The notes: generated from the sequence alone by a model not told the origin. 64,000 bases of DNA from Streptomyces sp. TLI_105 (GCF_900105415.1 NZ_FNSM01000001.1:3262501-3326500); one strand, 5' to 3'; shown: positions 44,808-53,877, counted from the stretch's first letter. A program made the numbers and translations.

Positions 44808-45727
44808 ACGTAGTCCTCGAGTTTCGCCACCGCGTACCCCTTGGACGTGATCACGTTCATCACACGGCGGATCATGTCCGGCATGGTGCCCTTCCAGTCC
44901 TCCTTGCCGCGGAAATGGGTGAGCACGATGTCGCCGGGGTGCAGGTCCCGGTCCCACTCGCGCCACTCCATGTGGTCGGGGAAGGCCTCGGCGGCCCAGA
45001 GCGGGACGGCCTTGACGCCGCAGCTCTTCGCGGCGCGCAGGGTGTCCTCGTTGTAGTTGCCGTACGGCGGGCGGAAGAGCGGGGGCCGCTTGCCGAACCG
45101 CTTCTCGATGACGTCCTGCATGCCGCAGATCTCGTGCTTCTGCTCGCCGTACGAGAGTGCGGGCAGGTAGGGGTGGTGGAGGGTGTGGTTGTGCAGGGAG
45201 ACGCCGGACTCCTGCGACTTCTGCATCTTCGCGAAGTAGCCGTAGTCGTCCTTGACGAGGTAGTCGCTGAGGAAGGCGCTGTAGGGGATCCGCAGCTCCT
45301 TCATCATCTTGAGCAGCTGGGGGTCCTTCTCCGCGCCGTCGTCGATCGTCAGGAAGACGACCTTCTGCTTGGTCGGCACGGTGGTGAAGACGGGCGGCAG
45401 TCCCTCGCCGTCCGTCTCGAAGCCCTTGCGGGTGGTGATCCTCGGCTTGACGGCGGGTGGGGCGGGGGCTTCGAGCGGGGGTTTGGCGAGGCCCCACTTC
45501 TTGGCGGCGAGCACGCGGGCGGCGCGCTGCGCGCGGACCCTCTCGACGTACGCGTTGAGGGCGCCGGCGGCCGGGGCCTGCTGTCCGGCGGCGGCGGGGG
45601 CGGGGGCGGGTGCGCCGCGCTCGGGTTCGGCGCTGCCGGAGCAGGCCGTGGCGGCGGAGGCGAGGGCGGCCACGGCGAGCGCCGCCCCGAGCGTCCGGCG
45701 GGAGCGGTGCACACCTTTTGCCATCAT
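44804..45727 (-). CDS. polysaccharide deacetylase lipoprotein
   Basis: 307 aa from the ATG at 45727, with AAAAGGA upstream. Lipoprotein signal with lipobox ATAC, a Pro/Ala-rich linker, then a carbohydrate esterase family 4 (NodB) domain: VVFLTIDDGAEKDP (catalytic Asp pair), SLHNHTLHHPYL (metal His pair), and LFRPPYGNYN. It would remove acetyl groups from cell-wall or extracellular glycans at the outer membrane face. A paralogue lies at 49473, with the same C-terminal LEDYV. It is first gene of a pair with the small lipoprotein. Confidence 0.88.
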   Translation of the reverse strand: MMAKGVHRSRRTLGAALAVAALASAATACSGSAEPERGAPAPAPAAAGQQAPAAGALNAYVERVRAQRAARVLAAKKWGLAKPPLEAPAPPAVKPRITTRKGFETDGEGLPPVFTTVPTKQKVVFLTIDDGAEKDPQLLKMMKELRIPYSAFLSDYLVKDDYGYFAKMQKSQESGVSLHNHTLHHPYLPALSYGEQKHEICGMQDVIEKRFGKRPPLFRPPYGNYNEDTLRAAKSCGVKAVPLWAAEAFPDHMEWREWDRDLHPGDIVLTHFRGKEDWKGTMPDMIRRVMNVITSKGYAVAKLEDYV

Positions 45728-45863
45728 CTGGTCCTTTTGTCGTACGAGCTGCATGGCGCCGCATCCTGTCAGCGCGAGAGCCCCTTCCGGGCCACGACAC
45801 CGCCGTACCGCACCCCCCGTCCCCCGGGCGGCCCACAGCCCCACAGGCCCCAGAATGGGACGG

Positions 45864-47045
45864 GTGACCGACCTCGCCTCCTTCGCCGCCCTGCTCACCC
45901 CCGAGGGGCAGACGCTCCTCGCCGCCCTGCGCGACTACGACCCCGCCCAGGAGCTGGCGGTCGCCTCCCGGCTGCGCCGCGACCACCCCGCCGAACTCGT
46001 CACCGCGGCCCTCGGCCAGGCGCGGCTGCGGCAGCGGGCGGTGGCGAAGTTCGGCGCCGAGGACGCGTACCGGATGTACTTCACGCCCAACGGCGTCGAG
46101 CAGTCGACCCGCGCCTCGGTCGGCACGTACCGGGCGGCCCGGCTCAAGGCGCTCGGCGTCCGCGGCGTCGCGGACCTCTGCTCCGGGATCGGCGGCGACG
46201 CGATCGCCCTGGCCCGCGCCGGGATCTCCGTCCTCGCCGTCGACCGGGACCCGCTGACCGCCGAGGCGGTCCGGGCCAACGCGGCGGCACTCGGCCTCTC
46301 GGAGCTGATCGAGGTGCGGTGCGCGGACGTGACCGAGATCGACACCAGCCCGTACGACGCGGTCTTCGTCGATCCGGCGCGGCGCGGCGGCCGGGGCAGG
46401 ATCTTCGACCCCGAGGCGTACTCCCCGCCGCTCTCCTGGGCGATCGACGCGGCCCGCCGGGCGCCGCACGCCGCCCTGAAGGTGGCGCCGGGCATCCCGC
46501 ACGAGGCGGTCCCCGAGGAGGCCGAGGCCGAGTGGATCTCGGACGGCGGGGACGTGAAGGAGGCCGTGCTCTGGTTCGGCACGGAGCCGGGCGCCCGCCG
46601 GGCCACGCTGCTGCCCTCCGGCGCCGGGCTCATCGGCCGGGGGCTGCCCGATCCGGCGGTCCGCCCGGTCGGCCGCTATCTGTACGAGCCGGACGGCGCC
46701 GTGATCCGCGCGCACCTCGTCGCCGAGGTGGCCGAGGAGCTGGACGGCGGTCTGATCGACGAGACGATCGCGTACGTGACGGCGGACGCGCTCGTCCCCA
46801 CGCCGTACGCCACCGCGTACGAGATCACCGACGAACTCCCCTTCAACCTCAAGAAGTTGAAGGCCCTGCTGCGGGAGCGCGAGGTCGGCACCCTCACCGT
46901 GAAGAAGCGCGGCTCGGCGGTCGAACCCGAGGAGATCCGCCGCAAGGTGAAGCCGAAGGGTCCCCACGCGGCGACGGTGCTGCTCACTCGGGTCGCGGGA
47001 GCCCCGACGATGCTGATCGGCCGGCCCGCGGGCGGTGGGCGGTGA
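45864..47045 (+). CDS. class I SAM-dependent methyltransferase with THUMP-like domain
   Basis: 393 aa from the GTG at 45864; an ATG nine bases upstream (45855) is an alternative. SAM-binding motif VADLCSGIGGDAIALARAG, acidic residue in LAVDRDPLTAE, and VFVDPARRGGRGRIF as the catalytic-loop region. The C-terminus (FNLKKLKALLREREVGTLTVKKRG) is the THUMP-like domain seen in predicted RNA methyltransferases. Substrate unproven, probably RNA. A CAGAAT element (45851-45856) seven bases before the GTG suggests a leaderless mRNA. The 3' end overlaps the convergent membrane protein gene by 62 bases. Confidence 0.85.
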   Translation: MTDLASFAALLTPEGQTLLAALRDYDPAQELAVASRLRRDHPAELVTAALGQARLRQRAVAKFGAEDAYRMYFTPNGVEQSTRASVGTYRAARLKALGVRGVADLCSGIGGDAIALARAGISVLAVDRDPLTAEAVRANAAALGLSELIEVRCADVTEIDTSPYDAVFVDPARRGGRGRIFDPEAYSPPLSWAIDAARRAPHAALKVAPGIPHEAVPEEAEAEWISDGGDVKEAVLWFGTEPGARRATLLPSGAGLIGRGLPDPAVRPVGRYLYEPDGAVIRAHLVAEVAEELDGGLIDETIAYVTADALVPTPYATAYEITDELPFNLKKLKALLREREVGTLTVKKRGSAVEPEEIRRKVKPKGPHAATVLLTRVAGAPTMLIGRPAGGGR

Positions 47046-47649
47046 GCCGCACCGCGAAGCGGTAGTGGCCGACGGCCTTCGCCAGTCCGGTCAGCCCCGT
47101 GACCCAGAGGATCAGGGCGACGCCCATGCCGTACGCGACCAGGCCGTAGCCGTCGTCGCGGTCGGCGCCCGCCGGGACCGCGAAGCCCAGCCAGAGGCCG
47201 GTCCCGCACATCGCGAAGGACAGCAGCAGCCAGCAGACGCTGAGGACGGGGGCGCGCAGCCGGGCGTCCGTCGGACCGTGCCGGTCGAGGGCCGCCCACA
47301 GCACGAGGCGCTCACGGACGGTCCGGTCGCGCCGCAGGCTGCGGACGGTCAGCCACACGGCCGGGACGAAGATGCCGATGCCGGGGACCGCCGCGAAGAG
47401 CCCGAGCATCGTCATCATCGGGTCGGGGAGCGGCGCGCCGATCTCGATGAGCAGCACGCCGATCAGCGACCAGCCCAGTTCGAGCAGGAGGAACCAGAGC
47501 AGGAACAGCGCGAGCCGCCCGCCGCCGAGCAGCCGCCTGCCGAGTGCGTCGAGCGCCAGCGCCCGGTCGGCGAGCCGCGCCTCCCGGTCGGGCCAGCTCT
47601 GGAGTTCGGCGGGCGGGGGCGGAGGAGGAAGCGGGGTGCGCGGGGACAT
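46984..47649 (-). CDS. membrane protein with Pro-rich N-terminus
   Basis: 221 aa. Residues 1-15 are Pro-rich (TPLPPPPPPAEL), followed by four hydrophobic segments (about 48-72, 78-98, 140-160, 170-190). No family recognised. TAGGGT seven bases before the ATG suggests a leaderless mRNA. Convergent overlap of 62 bases with the methyltransferase gene. Confidence 0.7.
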   Translation of the reverse strand: MSPRTPLPPPPPPAELQSWPDREARLADRALALDALGRRLLGGGRLALFLLWFLLLELGWSLIGVLLIEIGAPLPDPMMTMLGLFAAVPGIGIFVPAVWLTVRSLRRDRTVRERLVLWAALDRHGPTDARLRAPVLSVCWLLLSFAMCGTGLWLGFAVPAGADRDDGYGLVAYGMGVALILWVTGLTGLAKAVGHYRFAVRLTAHRPRAGRSASSGLPRPE

Positions 47650-47656
47650 GCCCAGC

Positions 47657-47662
47657 ACCCTA
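47657..47662 (-). promoter_or_regulatory. -10 element for a leaderless membrane-protein transcript
   Basis: TAGGGT on the minus strand, seven bases before the ATG at 47649. Confidence 0.45.
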
Positions 47663-47738
47663 AGGGGCGCCTCGCCGAGACGACCGGACGCCCCCTGGGT
47701 CTCCTCCGCGCGGGCTCCCGTCATCGCACCCGACTGTC

Positions 47739-48983
47739 CTACGGATCGGCCGACTTCCGGGCCCGGCCCAGCAGCAGTTCCCGCTCGCTCTCGTTCCTCG
47801 TGAGCGCGGCCGCGCGTTCGAACTCCGCGCGGGCCTCCTCCGTCCGGCCGAGCCGGGTGAGCAGGTCGCCGCGGACGCTCGGGAGCAAGTGGTAGCGGGC
47901 GAGGGACGGTTCGCCGACGAGGGCGTCGACGAGGGCGAGGGCCGCGGCGGGGCCCTCGGTCATCGACACGGCGACCGCGCGGTTCAGTTCGACCACCGGG
48001 GAGGGCGTGAGGGTGCCGAGCCGGCCGTAGAGCGCGGCGATGGTCGCCCAGTCCGTCTCCTCGTACGAGGCGGCCCGCGCGTGGCAGGCGGCGATCGCGG
48101 CCTGGAGGGCGTACGGCCCGTAGGCGCGGCCGTCCCCGGCGCGGGCGAGGGCGGCGTACCCGCGGCGCACGAGGAGCCGGTTCCAGCGGCTGCGGTTCTG
48201 GTCGGCGAGGAGCACCGGCAGCCCGTCGGGGCCGGTGCGGGCGGGGGTGCGGGAGGCCTGGAGTTCGAGGAGCGCGCAGAGGCCGTGCACCTCGCTCTCC
48301 CCCGGCATCAGGGCGGCCAGGCCCCGGGCGAGCCGCAGGGCGTCCTCGCACAGGCCGGGGCGGAGCAGGTCGTCGCCGGCGGTCGCCGCGTACCCCTCGT
48401 TGAAGATCAGGTAGACGACCTCCAGGACGGAGCCGAGCCGGGCCGCCCGTTCCTCCCCGTACGGCACCTCGAACGCCACGGCCGCCTTCGCGAGCGTCCG
48501 CTTGGCGCGGGTGATCCGCGCCGCGACCGTCGCCTCGGGCACCAGGAACGCGCGGGCGATCTCGTCCGTCCGCAGCCCGCCGACGAGCCGCAGGGTGAGC
48601 GCCGCGCGGGCGTCGGCGGAGAGCACCGGGTGGCAGGTGGTGAAGACGAGCCGGAGCACGTCGTCGTCGATGTCGCCGGGGCCGGACGGCTCGGGGTCGT
48701 ACGACTCCTCGTCGAGCGTCCGGCCCACCTCGGCGAGCTTCCGGGCGTACGTCTCGCGGCGCCGCACGAGGTCGACGGCGCGGTGCTTCGCGGCGGCCGT
48801 CAGCCAGGCTCCCGGGTTGTCCGGGACGCCCGACCTCGGCCACTGCTCCAGGGCGGAGACGAGGGCGTCCTGCGCGAGTTCCTCGGCGATGCCGACGTCA
48901 CGGACGATCCGCGTCACCGTGGCGATGATCCGCGCCGACTCCATCCGGAAGACCGTCTCCAGCGTGCTCTCCACCACCGTCAC
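47739..48983 (-). CDS. ECF sigma factor of the ECF42 type with C-terminal TPR-like extension
   Basis: 414 aa, twice the size of an ordinary ECF sigma. Region 2 (RIVRDVGIAEELAQDALVSALEQWP) and region 4 (LRLVGGLRTDEIARAFLVPEATVAARITRAKR, shown by its LRTDEIARAFLVPEA part) fill the first 180 residues. The remaining 230 are helical (YLIFNEGYAATAGDDLLR, LLVRRGYAALARAGDGRAYG). In ECF42 sigmas this extension is needed for function and replaces an anti-sigma. The gene follows a DGPF/YciI gene by 25 bases, the conserved ECF42 partner and presumed target. Confidence 0.92.
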   Translation of the reverse strand: MTVVESTLETVFRMESARIIATVTRIVRDVGIAEELAQDALVSALEQWPRSGVPDNPGAWLTAAAKHRAVDLVRRRETYARKLAEVGRTLDEESYDPEPSGPGDIDDDVLRLVFTTCHPVLSADARAALTLRLVGGLRTDEIARAFLVPEATVAARITRAKRTLAKAAVAFEVPYGEERAARLGSVLEVVYLIFNEGYAATAGDDLLRPGLCEDALRLARGLAALMPGESEVHGLCALLELQASRTPARTGPDGLPVLLADQNRSRWNRLLVRRGYAALARAGDGRAYGPYALQAAIAACHARAASYEETDWATIAALYGRLGTLTPSPVVELNRAVAVSMTEGPAAALALVDALVGEPSLARYHLLPSVRGDLLTRLGRTEEARAEFERAAALTRNESERELLLGRARKSADP

Positions 48984-49008
48984 GTCTCACATGACAGCAC
49001 AGCGCGGG

Positions 49009-49374
49009 TCAGCCTTCCGGCATCTCCTCGACCTCGCGGACCTCCAGGCCGACCTTCCAGTGCGGCGGGTGGACGGCCAGGAACCGCTTCCCCCACTCGA
49101 CGGCCTCGGCCATGTCCTTGCACTGGAGCATCGCGTAGCCGCCGACGACCTCCTTGGTCTCGGTGAACGGGCCGTCGGTGAACGACAGCTTCCCGTCCGA
49201 CCAGCTGATCCGGGTGGCCTCGGCGGTGGGCTTGAGACCGGCCGTGTCCACCATGGCGCCGGCCTTGGTGATCTCCTCGAAGAGGGCGCCCATGCGCTGC
49301 TCGAAGCCGGGGTCGGCGCTCTCCATGTCGATGGTGTTCTCCTCGATGCGGACGAGGGACAGGAAGCGGGGCAT
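49009..49374 (-). CDS. YciI/DGPF domain protein paired with ECF42
   Basis: 121 aa. The family motif FTDGPFTETKEVVGGYAML is present, on a ferredoxin-like dimer fold. GAGGAG precedes the ATG. ECF42 sigma factors direct transcription of DGPF genes like this; enzymatic activity is unknown. First gene of the two-gene unit with the sigma factor. Confidence 0.9.
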   Translation of the reverse strand: MPRFLSLVRIEENTIDMESADPGFEQRMGALFEEITKAGAMVDTAGLKPTAEATRISWSDGKLSFTDGPFTETKEVVGGYAMLQCKDMAEAVEWGKRFLAVHPPHWKVGLEVREVEEMPEG

Positions 49375-49472
49375 GACGACTCCTCGGTGTGCGGTGGGCG
49401 GGGCCGTTCCCCGCCGTCCACACATACGTCGAACGGGATCCGTCCGCATCGACACCGCGCCCGGAGATCTTT

Positions 49473-50321
49473 CTAGACGTAGTCCTCCAGGCGGGCCACG
49501 GTGAAGCCCTGCTCCTGGATCTTCCGCAGCAGCGTCGCCGTCATCTCGGTCATCGTCCGGCCCTTGAGCTCGGACGGGCCCCGGAAGTGGGCCAGGATGA
49601 TGTCGCCGGGGTGCAGCTTCCGGTCGCCGCGCTGGTACTGCATGTTCTTGATCTGCATGGACTCGCGCCACAGCACGATCGCGTCGAGACCGCACTCTCC
49701 CGCCGCCGCGCGCGTGGCCTCGTTCCAGTTGCCGTACGGCGGCCGGAAGAGCCGCGGGGTCGTGCCGTACCGCTGCTTCAGCTTCGTCTGCTGGCCGCAG
49801 ATCTCCCGGCGCTGGGCCTCCGGGGAGAGGGTGCGCAGGTCGGGGTGGGTGAGGGTGTGGTTGGCGAGGCCGTGGCCCTGGGCGAGGAGCGGCGCGAAGT
49901 ACGCGTAGTCGGCGCGTATGGCGGCGTCCGTGAGGAACATCGTGACCGGGACCTGGAGGTCCTTCATCATCCGGACGAACTCGGGGTCCTTCTCGGCCCC
50001 GTCGTCGATCGTGATGAAGACGATCTTCTCGCGGGTGGGGATCTCGCTGATGACGGGCACCGGTCCGCCGGCCGCGCGGACCACGGGCTTGACCGCGGGC
50101 GGGGCGGGCGGGGCGGCGAAGGGCTTCAGGCCCCATCTCCGGTACGCGGCGGCAGCGGCGGCTCCCGGGGCCTCGGGCGCCTTGCGCCCCGCCTCCCTGG
50201 TGGGAGCGGTGGACGGGGAAGCCGTCGGGGCGGCGGCCGCGGAGGGCTCCTCCACCGTGCAGCCGGTCACCAGGAGAGCGACGGTGGTCAGGGCCGCCCA
50301 CAGCGCGATCGTCTTCTTCAC
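49473..50321 (-). CDS. polysaccharide deacetylase lipoprotein (paralogue)
   Basis: 282 aa. Lipobox VTGC (Cys about residue 21), Ala/Pro linker, NodB domain: IVFITIDDGAEKDP, LANHTLTHPDL, LFRPPYGNWNEA. Same domain order, linker style and C-terminus (VARLEDYV) as the protein at 44804, so the two arose by duplication. Predicted to deacetylate an extracytoplasmic glycan. GTG start. Confidence 0.88.
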   Translation of the reverse strand: MKKTIALWAALTTVALLVTGCTVEEPSAAAAPTASPSTAPTREAGRKAPEAPGAAAAAAYRRWGLKPFAAPPAPPAVKPVVRAAGGPVPVISEIPTREKIVFITIDDGAEKDPEFVRMMKDLQVPVTMFLTDAAIRADYAYFAPLLAQGHGLANHTLTHPDLRTLSPEAQRREICGQQTKLKQRYGTTPRLFRPPYGNWNEATRAAAGECGLDAIVLWRESMQIKNMQYQRGDRKLHPGDIILAHFRGPSELKGRTMTEMTATLLRKIQEQGFTVARLEDYV

Positions 50322-50382
50322 GCGCTGTGGGATGCCCCAGAGGATCGAAAGGTTGCTCGATCTCCGCTTATTCGACCGATTC

Positions 50383-50637
50383 TTATTCGACCGATTCGAA
50401 TCGCCAGCGGTGGACCGGACGGGTGATCAGTTCCGCGGCCGGCTCCGGCAGCTCGGGCAGCTCGGCGTCGAAGGTCTCCGCCTCCCACCAGGTGAGGACG
50501 AGGACCCGGTCCTGCGGGGCCCGGAAGAGCTCCCGGCGGACCGGCTCACGGGCGAGGACCTGGGCCCGCGCCCACTCCAGGAGCTCGGCGCCCCGGTCCT
50601 GCGCGGCCCTGGCCTCCCACATGAGCGTGAGCCTCAC
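50383..50637 (-). CDS. 84-residue protein coupled to tsaD
   Basis: The GTG start overlaps the tsaD stop (GTGA). Sequence [20 protein letters not shown] onward with WW in [11 protein letters not shown] and an acidic Pro-rich centre; no signal peptide. No family recognised; the size and the strand-helix pattern could fit a small ferredoxin-like domain. Its coupling to tsaD suggests co-expression with the t6A genes. Confidence 0.65.
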   Translation of the reverse strand: MRLTLMWEARAAQDRGAELLEWARAQVLAREPVRRELFRAPQDRVLVLTWWEAETFDAELPELPEPAAELITRPVHRWRFESVE

Positions 50638-51734
50638 GAGTACAGGTTCTCCTTGCTGACCTCGTGCACGTGGTCGTGGTCGTGGGCATGACCCGGCACG
50701 TGGGGGTCCGTCACCGGCAGGGACGAGTCCGCCGACAGCTCCAGGTCGGAGGCCGCCCTGCCCCGGGCGACCATCTCGGAGCCGAGGGCCGCGACCATCG
50801 CGCCGTTGTCGGTGCACAGGCCGGGGCGCGGCACCCGCAGCCGGATCCCGGCGCGCTCGCAGCGCTCCTCGGCGAGGGCCCGCAGCCGCGAGTTGGCGGC
50901 GACGCCGCCGCCGATCATCAGGTGGTCGACGCCCTCGTCCTTGCAGGCCCGGACGGCCTTGCGGGTGAGCACGTCGACGACCGCCTCCTGGAAGGACGCG
51001 GCCACGTCCCGTACGGGCACGTCCTCGCCGGCCGCCCGCTTGGCCTCGATCCAGCGGGCCACGGCGGTCTTGAGGCCGGAGAAGGAGAAGTCGTAGGCGG
51101 GGTCGCGGGAGCCGCTGAGGCCGCGCGGGAAGGCGATCGCCTCGGGGTCGCCCTCCTTGGCGAGCCGGTCGATGACCGGACCGCCGGGGAAGCCGAGGTC
51201 GAGGACGCGGGCGATCTTGTCGAAGGCCTCGCCGGCCGCGTCGTCGATGGTGGCGCCCATCGGCCGCACGTCGGAGGTGATGTCGGTGGAGAGCAGCAGC
51301 GAGGAGTGCCCGCCGGAGACGAGCAGGGCCATCGTCGGCTCGGGCAGCTTGCCGTGCTCCAGCTGGTCGACGCAGATGTGCGAGGCGAGGTGGTTGACGC
51401 CGTAGAGCGGCTTGCCCAGCGCGTAGGCGTACGCCTTGGCGGCGGAGACGCCGACGAGCAGGGCGCCCGCGAGGCCGGGTCCGGCGGTGACGGCGATGCC
51501 GTCGAGGTCCTTCGCGGAGATCCCGGCCGTCTTCAGGGCGCGCTCGATCGTCGGGACCATCGCCTCCAGATGGGCGCGGGAGGCGATCTCGGGCACGACG
51601 CCGCCGAAGCGGGCGTGGGTGTCGACGCTGGAGGCGACGGCGTCGGCGAGGAGCGTGGTCCCGTGGACGATGCCGACGCCGGTCTCGTCGCAGGAGGTCT
51701 CGATGCCGAGTACCAGCGGTTCGTCAGCAGCCAT
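50634..51734 (-). CDS. tsaD: tRNA N6-threonylcarbamoyladenosine transferase TsaD
   Basis: 366 aa. Metal-site motif in [13 protein letters not shown] (His pair), [14 protein letters not shown] at the start, and nucleotide-binding [10 protein letters not shown] and [11 protein letters not shown]. It transfers the threonylcarbamoyl group to A37 of tRNAs that read ANN codons, with TsaB and TsaE. A His-rich tail ([14 protein letters not shown]) may bind metal. The start ATG overlaps the rimI stop by one base. Confidence 0.96.
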   Translation of the reverse strand: MAADEPLVLGIETSCDETGVGIVHGTTLLADAVASSVDTHARFGGVVPEIASRAHLEAMVPTIERALKTAGISAKDLDGIAVTAGPGLAGALLVGVSAAKAYAYALGKPLYGVNHLASHICVDQLEHGKLPEPTMALLVSGGHSSLLLSTDITSDVRPMGATIDDAAGEAFDKIARVLDLGFPGGPVIDRLAKEGDPEAIAFPRGLSGSRDPAYDFSFSGLKTAVARWIEAKRAAGEDVPVRDVAASFQEAVVDVLTRKAVRACKDEGVDHLMIGGGVAANSRLRALAEERCERAGIRLRVPRPGLCTDNGAMVAALGSEMVARGRAASDLELSADSSLPVTDPHVPGHAHDHDHVHEVSKENLYS

Positions 51735-52234
51735 CAGATCTCAGTCCCAGTTCCTTGAACGATCAGTCGCATCACGAGCGCGTCGACATTGCCCGGCTGG
51801 TAGTAGCCGCGCCGGAAACCGATGGGCTCGAAGCCGAAGCGCTCGTAGAGCTTCTGGGCCCGGGTGTTGTCCACGCGCACTTCGAGGAGGACCTCCTCGC
51901 ACTCGAAGGCGGTGGCTTCCTTGAGCAGGTCGGTGAGGAGCCGGGCGCCGAGGCCCGTGCCCCACTGGTCGCGGGAGACGGCGATCGTCTGCACGTCGCC
52001 GAGTCCGCCGGCGGCGGCGAGCCCGGCGTACCCGACGAGACGGCCGTCGGACGGGTCCTCCGCGACGACGTAGTGACGGGTGGCCCGCTCCCCCCTGGCG
52101 TGCGCGAGCTCCGACCAGAACATCCCCTCGGACCAGGCGTCCTCGGGGAACAGCTCGGCCTCGAGCGCGAGCACGGGCTCGATGTCCCACCAGCGCATCT
52201 CGCGCAGCACGGCCCCGGTCACGGCGGCGCTCAC
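51734..52234 (-). CDS. rimI: ribosomal protein S18-alanine N-acetyltransferase
   Basis: 166 aa GNAT fold. The GTG start overlaps the tsaB stop (GTGA). Acetyl-CoA loop [13 protein letters not shown], and [23 protein letters not shown] at the C-terminal half (in part) typical of RimI. It acetylates the N-terminal Ala of ribosomal protein S18. Operon partner of tsaB and tsaD, as in most actinobacteria. Confidence 0.93.
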   Translation of the reverse strand: MSAAVTGAVLREMRWWDIEPVLALEAELFPEDAWSEGMFWSELAHARGERATRHYVVAEDPSDGRLVGYAGLAAAGGLGDVQTIAVSRDQWGTGLGARLLTDLLKEATAFECEEVLLEVRVDNTRAQKLYERFGFEPIGFRRGYYQPGNVDALVMRLIVQGTGTEI

Positions 52235-52887
52235 TTGGGGGTGACCACCTTGTAGTTCTTCGGCACCTGCGCGTCGGGGCGCCGCAGGTACATCGGCAGT
52301 GGGTCGAGGAAGCCGTCCCCGCCGGCCGCGAGCCTCTCGGCGGCGAGCCCGGCGAGCGCGGCGGCCGACTGGTGCTCGGGGTCGCGGGCGTCCGGGAAGG
52401 CCTCGGGGTAGAGGCGGGCGCCCGCGCCGACGACGGGGAGCCCGGCGAGCTCCTCGGCGATGTCGGCGGGCCGGTCGACGGCCGCGTCGCCCACGCGGGT
52501 GCGGGAGTCCTCGTACCGCGCCCAGTAGACCTCCTTGCGGCGCGCGTCCGTCGCGACGGCGAAGGGCCCGTCGATCCCGGAGGCGTACGCGAGGCCGTCG
52601 AGGGTGCACAGGCCGTGCACCGGCACCCCGAGCGCCGACGAGAAGGCCGCGGCCGTGACGAGGCCGACCCGGAGGCCGGTGTACGGGCCGGGGCCGACGC
52701 CGACGACGATCCCGGTGACCGCGTCGAGCTTCAGCCCGGCCTCGTGGAGGACGCGGTCGACGGCGGGCAGCAGCAGCTCCCCGTGGCGGCGGGCGTCGAC
52801 CTGACTCGACGAGGCGACGACGGCCTCGCCGTCGTGGAGGGCGACGGTGACGGCGGGGGTGGCGGTATCCATGGCGAGCAACAGCAC
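52231..52887 (-). CDS. tsaB: t6A modification protein TsaB
   Basis: 218 aa, ASKHA fold: LLLAMDTATPAVTVAL at the N-terminus and GVGPGPYTGLRVGL in the centre. Non-catalytic partner of TsaD. GTG start with TAGGCT six bases upstream and no ribosome binding site, so the tsaB-rimI-tsaD transcript is probably leaderless. Confidence 0.94.
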   Translation of the reverse strand: MLLLAMDTATPAVTVALHDGEAVVASSSQVDARRHGELLLPAVDRVLHEAGLKLDAVTGIVVGVGPGPYTGLRVGLVTAAAFSSALGVPVHGLCTLDGLAYASGIDGPFAVATDARRKEVYWARYEDSRTRVGDAAVDRPADIAEELAGLPVVGAGARLYPEAFPDARDPEHQSAAALAGLAAERLAAGGDGFLDPLPMYLRRPDAQVPKNYKVVTPK

Positions 52888-52893
52888 GCGAAC

Positions 52894-52899
52894 AGCCTA
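52894..52899 (-). promoter_or_regulatory. tsaB: -10 element for a leaderless tsaB transcript
   Basis: TAGGCT on the minus strand, six bases before the GTG at 52887. Confidence 0.5.
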
Positions 52900-52983
52900 C
52901 GGCTCCCGGGCATGCTGCCCCGAACCTCGGGGTGCCGGCTGCTACCGTCACCCTTCGATACGTACGTACGAGAGGTGGGCACG

Positions 52984-53550
52984 GTGGCAAGGAGCAGCTC
53001 GGGATTCGTGGCCGGGCTCACCGCGGCGGCCGTCGTCGCGGTCGGCGTCCTCGCCTACCAGGCCTCGGCGAACGCGCCGGCCGATCTGTCGGCGAAGCCG
53101 CGGACGTCGGGCACGGCCGCCCCCGCGATCTCGCCGAGCGGCGGCCCGAAGCAGCCGGCCAAGGATCCCCTCGCCGTCCCCTTCGGTTCGGGCAGCGGCG
53201 AGCGGGTGGTGTACTCGCTCGCCGACCGCCGGGTGTGGCTCGTGGACGGGACGGGCAAGGCGAGCCGTACGTTCAAGGTGTGGCCGAGCACGGTCGACCC
53301 GGTCCCCGGCGCGTACACGGTGACCTCGCGCTCGGGCTCGGTGCGCGGTTCGGACGGCGTGCAGATCGAGCACGTGGTGCGGTTCGCGACGGCCCAGGAC
53401 GTGGCGATCGGCTTCAGCGCGGCGGTCGACGGCTCGACGCCGTCCCCGGACCCGGAGCGGAAGACCGGCGGCATCCGGATGAAGCGGGCCGACGGCGACG
53501 TGATGTGGACGTTCGCGGTGATCGGCGCGAAGGTCGTCGTCGTCGCCTGA
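52984..53550 (+). CDS. secreted L,D-transpeptidase-like protein without catalytic Cys
   Basis: 188 aa from the GTG at 52984, with GAGAGG eight bases upstream. Signal/anchor helix (SSSGFVAGLTAAAVVAVGVLA), Ala/Pro/Ser linker, then VVYSLADRRVWLVDGTGKAS and a PGAYTVTSR turn, which match the start of a YkuD domain. The expected HxxP/HGCxR active site is absent; in its place are IEHVVRF and IGFSAAVDG. It may be an inactive YkuD-fold, for example a glycan-binding protein. Divergent from tsaB. Confidence 0.7.
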   Translation: MARSSSGFVAGLTAAAVVAVGVLAYQASANAPADLSAKPRTSGTAAPAISPSGGPKQPAKDPLAVPFGSGSGERVVYSLADRRVWLVDGTGKASRTFKVWPSTVDPVPGAYTVTSRSGSVRGSDGVQIEHVVRFATAQDVAIGFSAAVDGSTPSPDPERKTGGIRMKRADGDVMWTFAVIGAKVVVVA

Positions 53551-53608
53551 CCCGCACGTCCGGGCCGTGGGCCTGGGGCTCGTCCCGCGGATCAGGGTCC
53601 GACAGGCC

Positions 53609-53767
53609 CTACGCCGCCTCGTCCCGCACGGCGGATTCCTCCTCCTCTCCCTGCCCGGACGGCTCCGGCGGTGGGGTCGAGAGGGCTCGGGCGGCCGCGC
53701 AGGACGCGAGCAGCTCACTCATCGGGACGTGGTCCCGGGCGGTTTCCGCGCGTTCGGGCGTCGCCAT
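53609..53767 (-). CDS. 52-residue protein under an iron box
   Basis: ATG at 53767 with GGGAGG five bases upstream, good for a start. The product has one Cys (LLASCAAARAL, a short helix) and an acidic C-terminus (QGEEEESAVRDEAA). No signal peptide or known domain. The upstream palindrome (53782-53799) looks like an IdeR/DmdR1 iron operator, so it may be induced by iron shortage. Confidence 0.6.
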   Translation of the reverse strand: MATPERAETARDHVPMSELLASCAAARALSTPPPEPSGQGEEEESAVRDEAA

Positions 53768-53781
53768 GCATGCCTCCCGTA

Positions 53782-53799
53782 GGTTAGGTACACCTAACC
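53782..53799. promoter_or_regulatory. iron-box-like operator (IdeR/DmdR type)
   Basis: GGTTAGGT-AC-ACCTAACC: perfect 8-base arms. Compared with the 19-base iron-box consensus TTAGGTTAGSCTAACCTAA, most positions agree, with mismatches mainly in the middle. It lies 15 bases upstream of the ATG at 53767. Confidence 0.7.
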
Positions 53800-53877
53800 A
53801 GCTCGTGCATCCATGTGACCACGGCTCGTGGGACCCACGCAACACCTTCCCGACACGTTGTCGGAACCTACGGGCGT

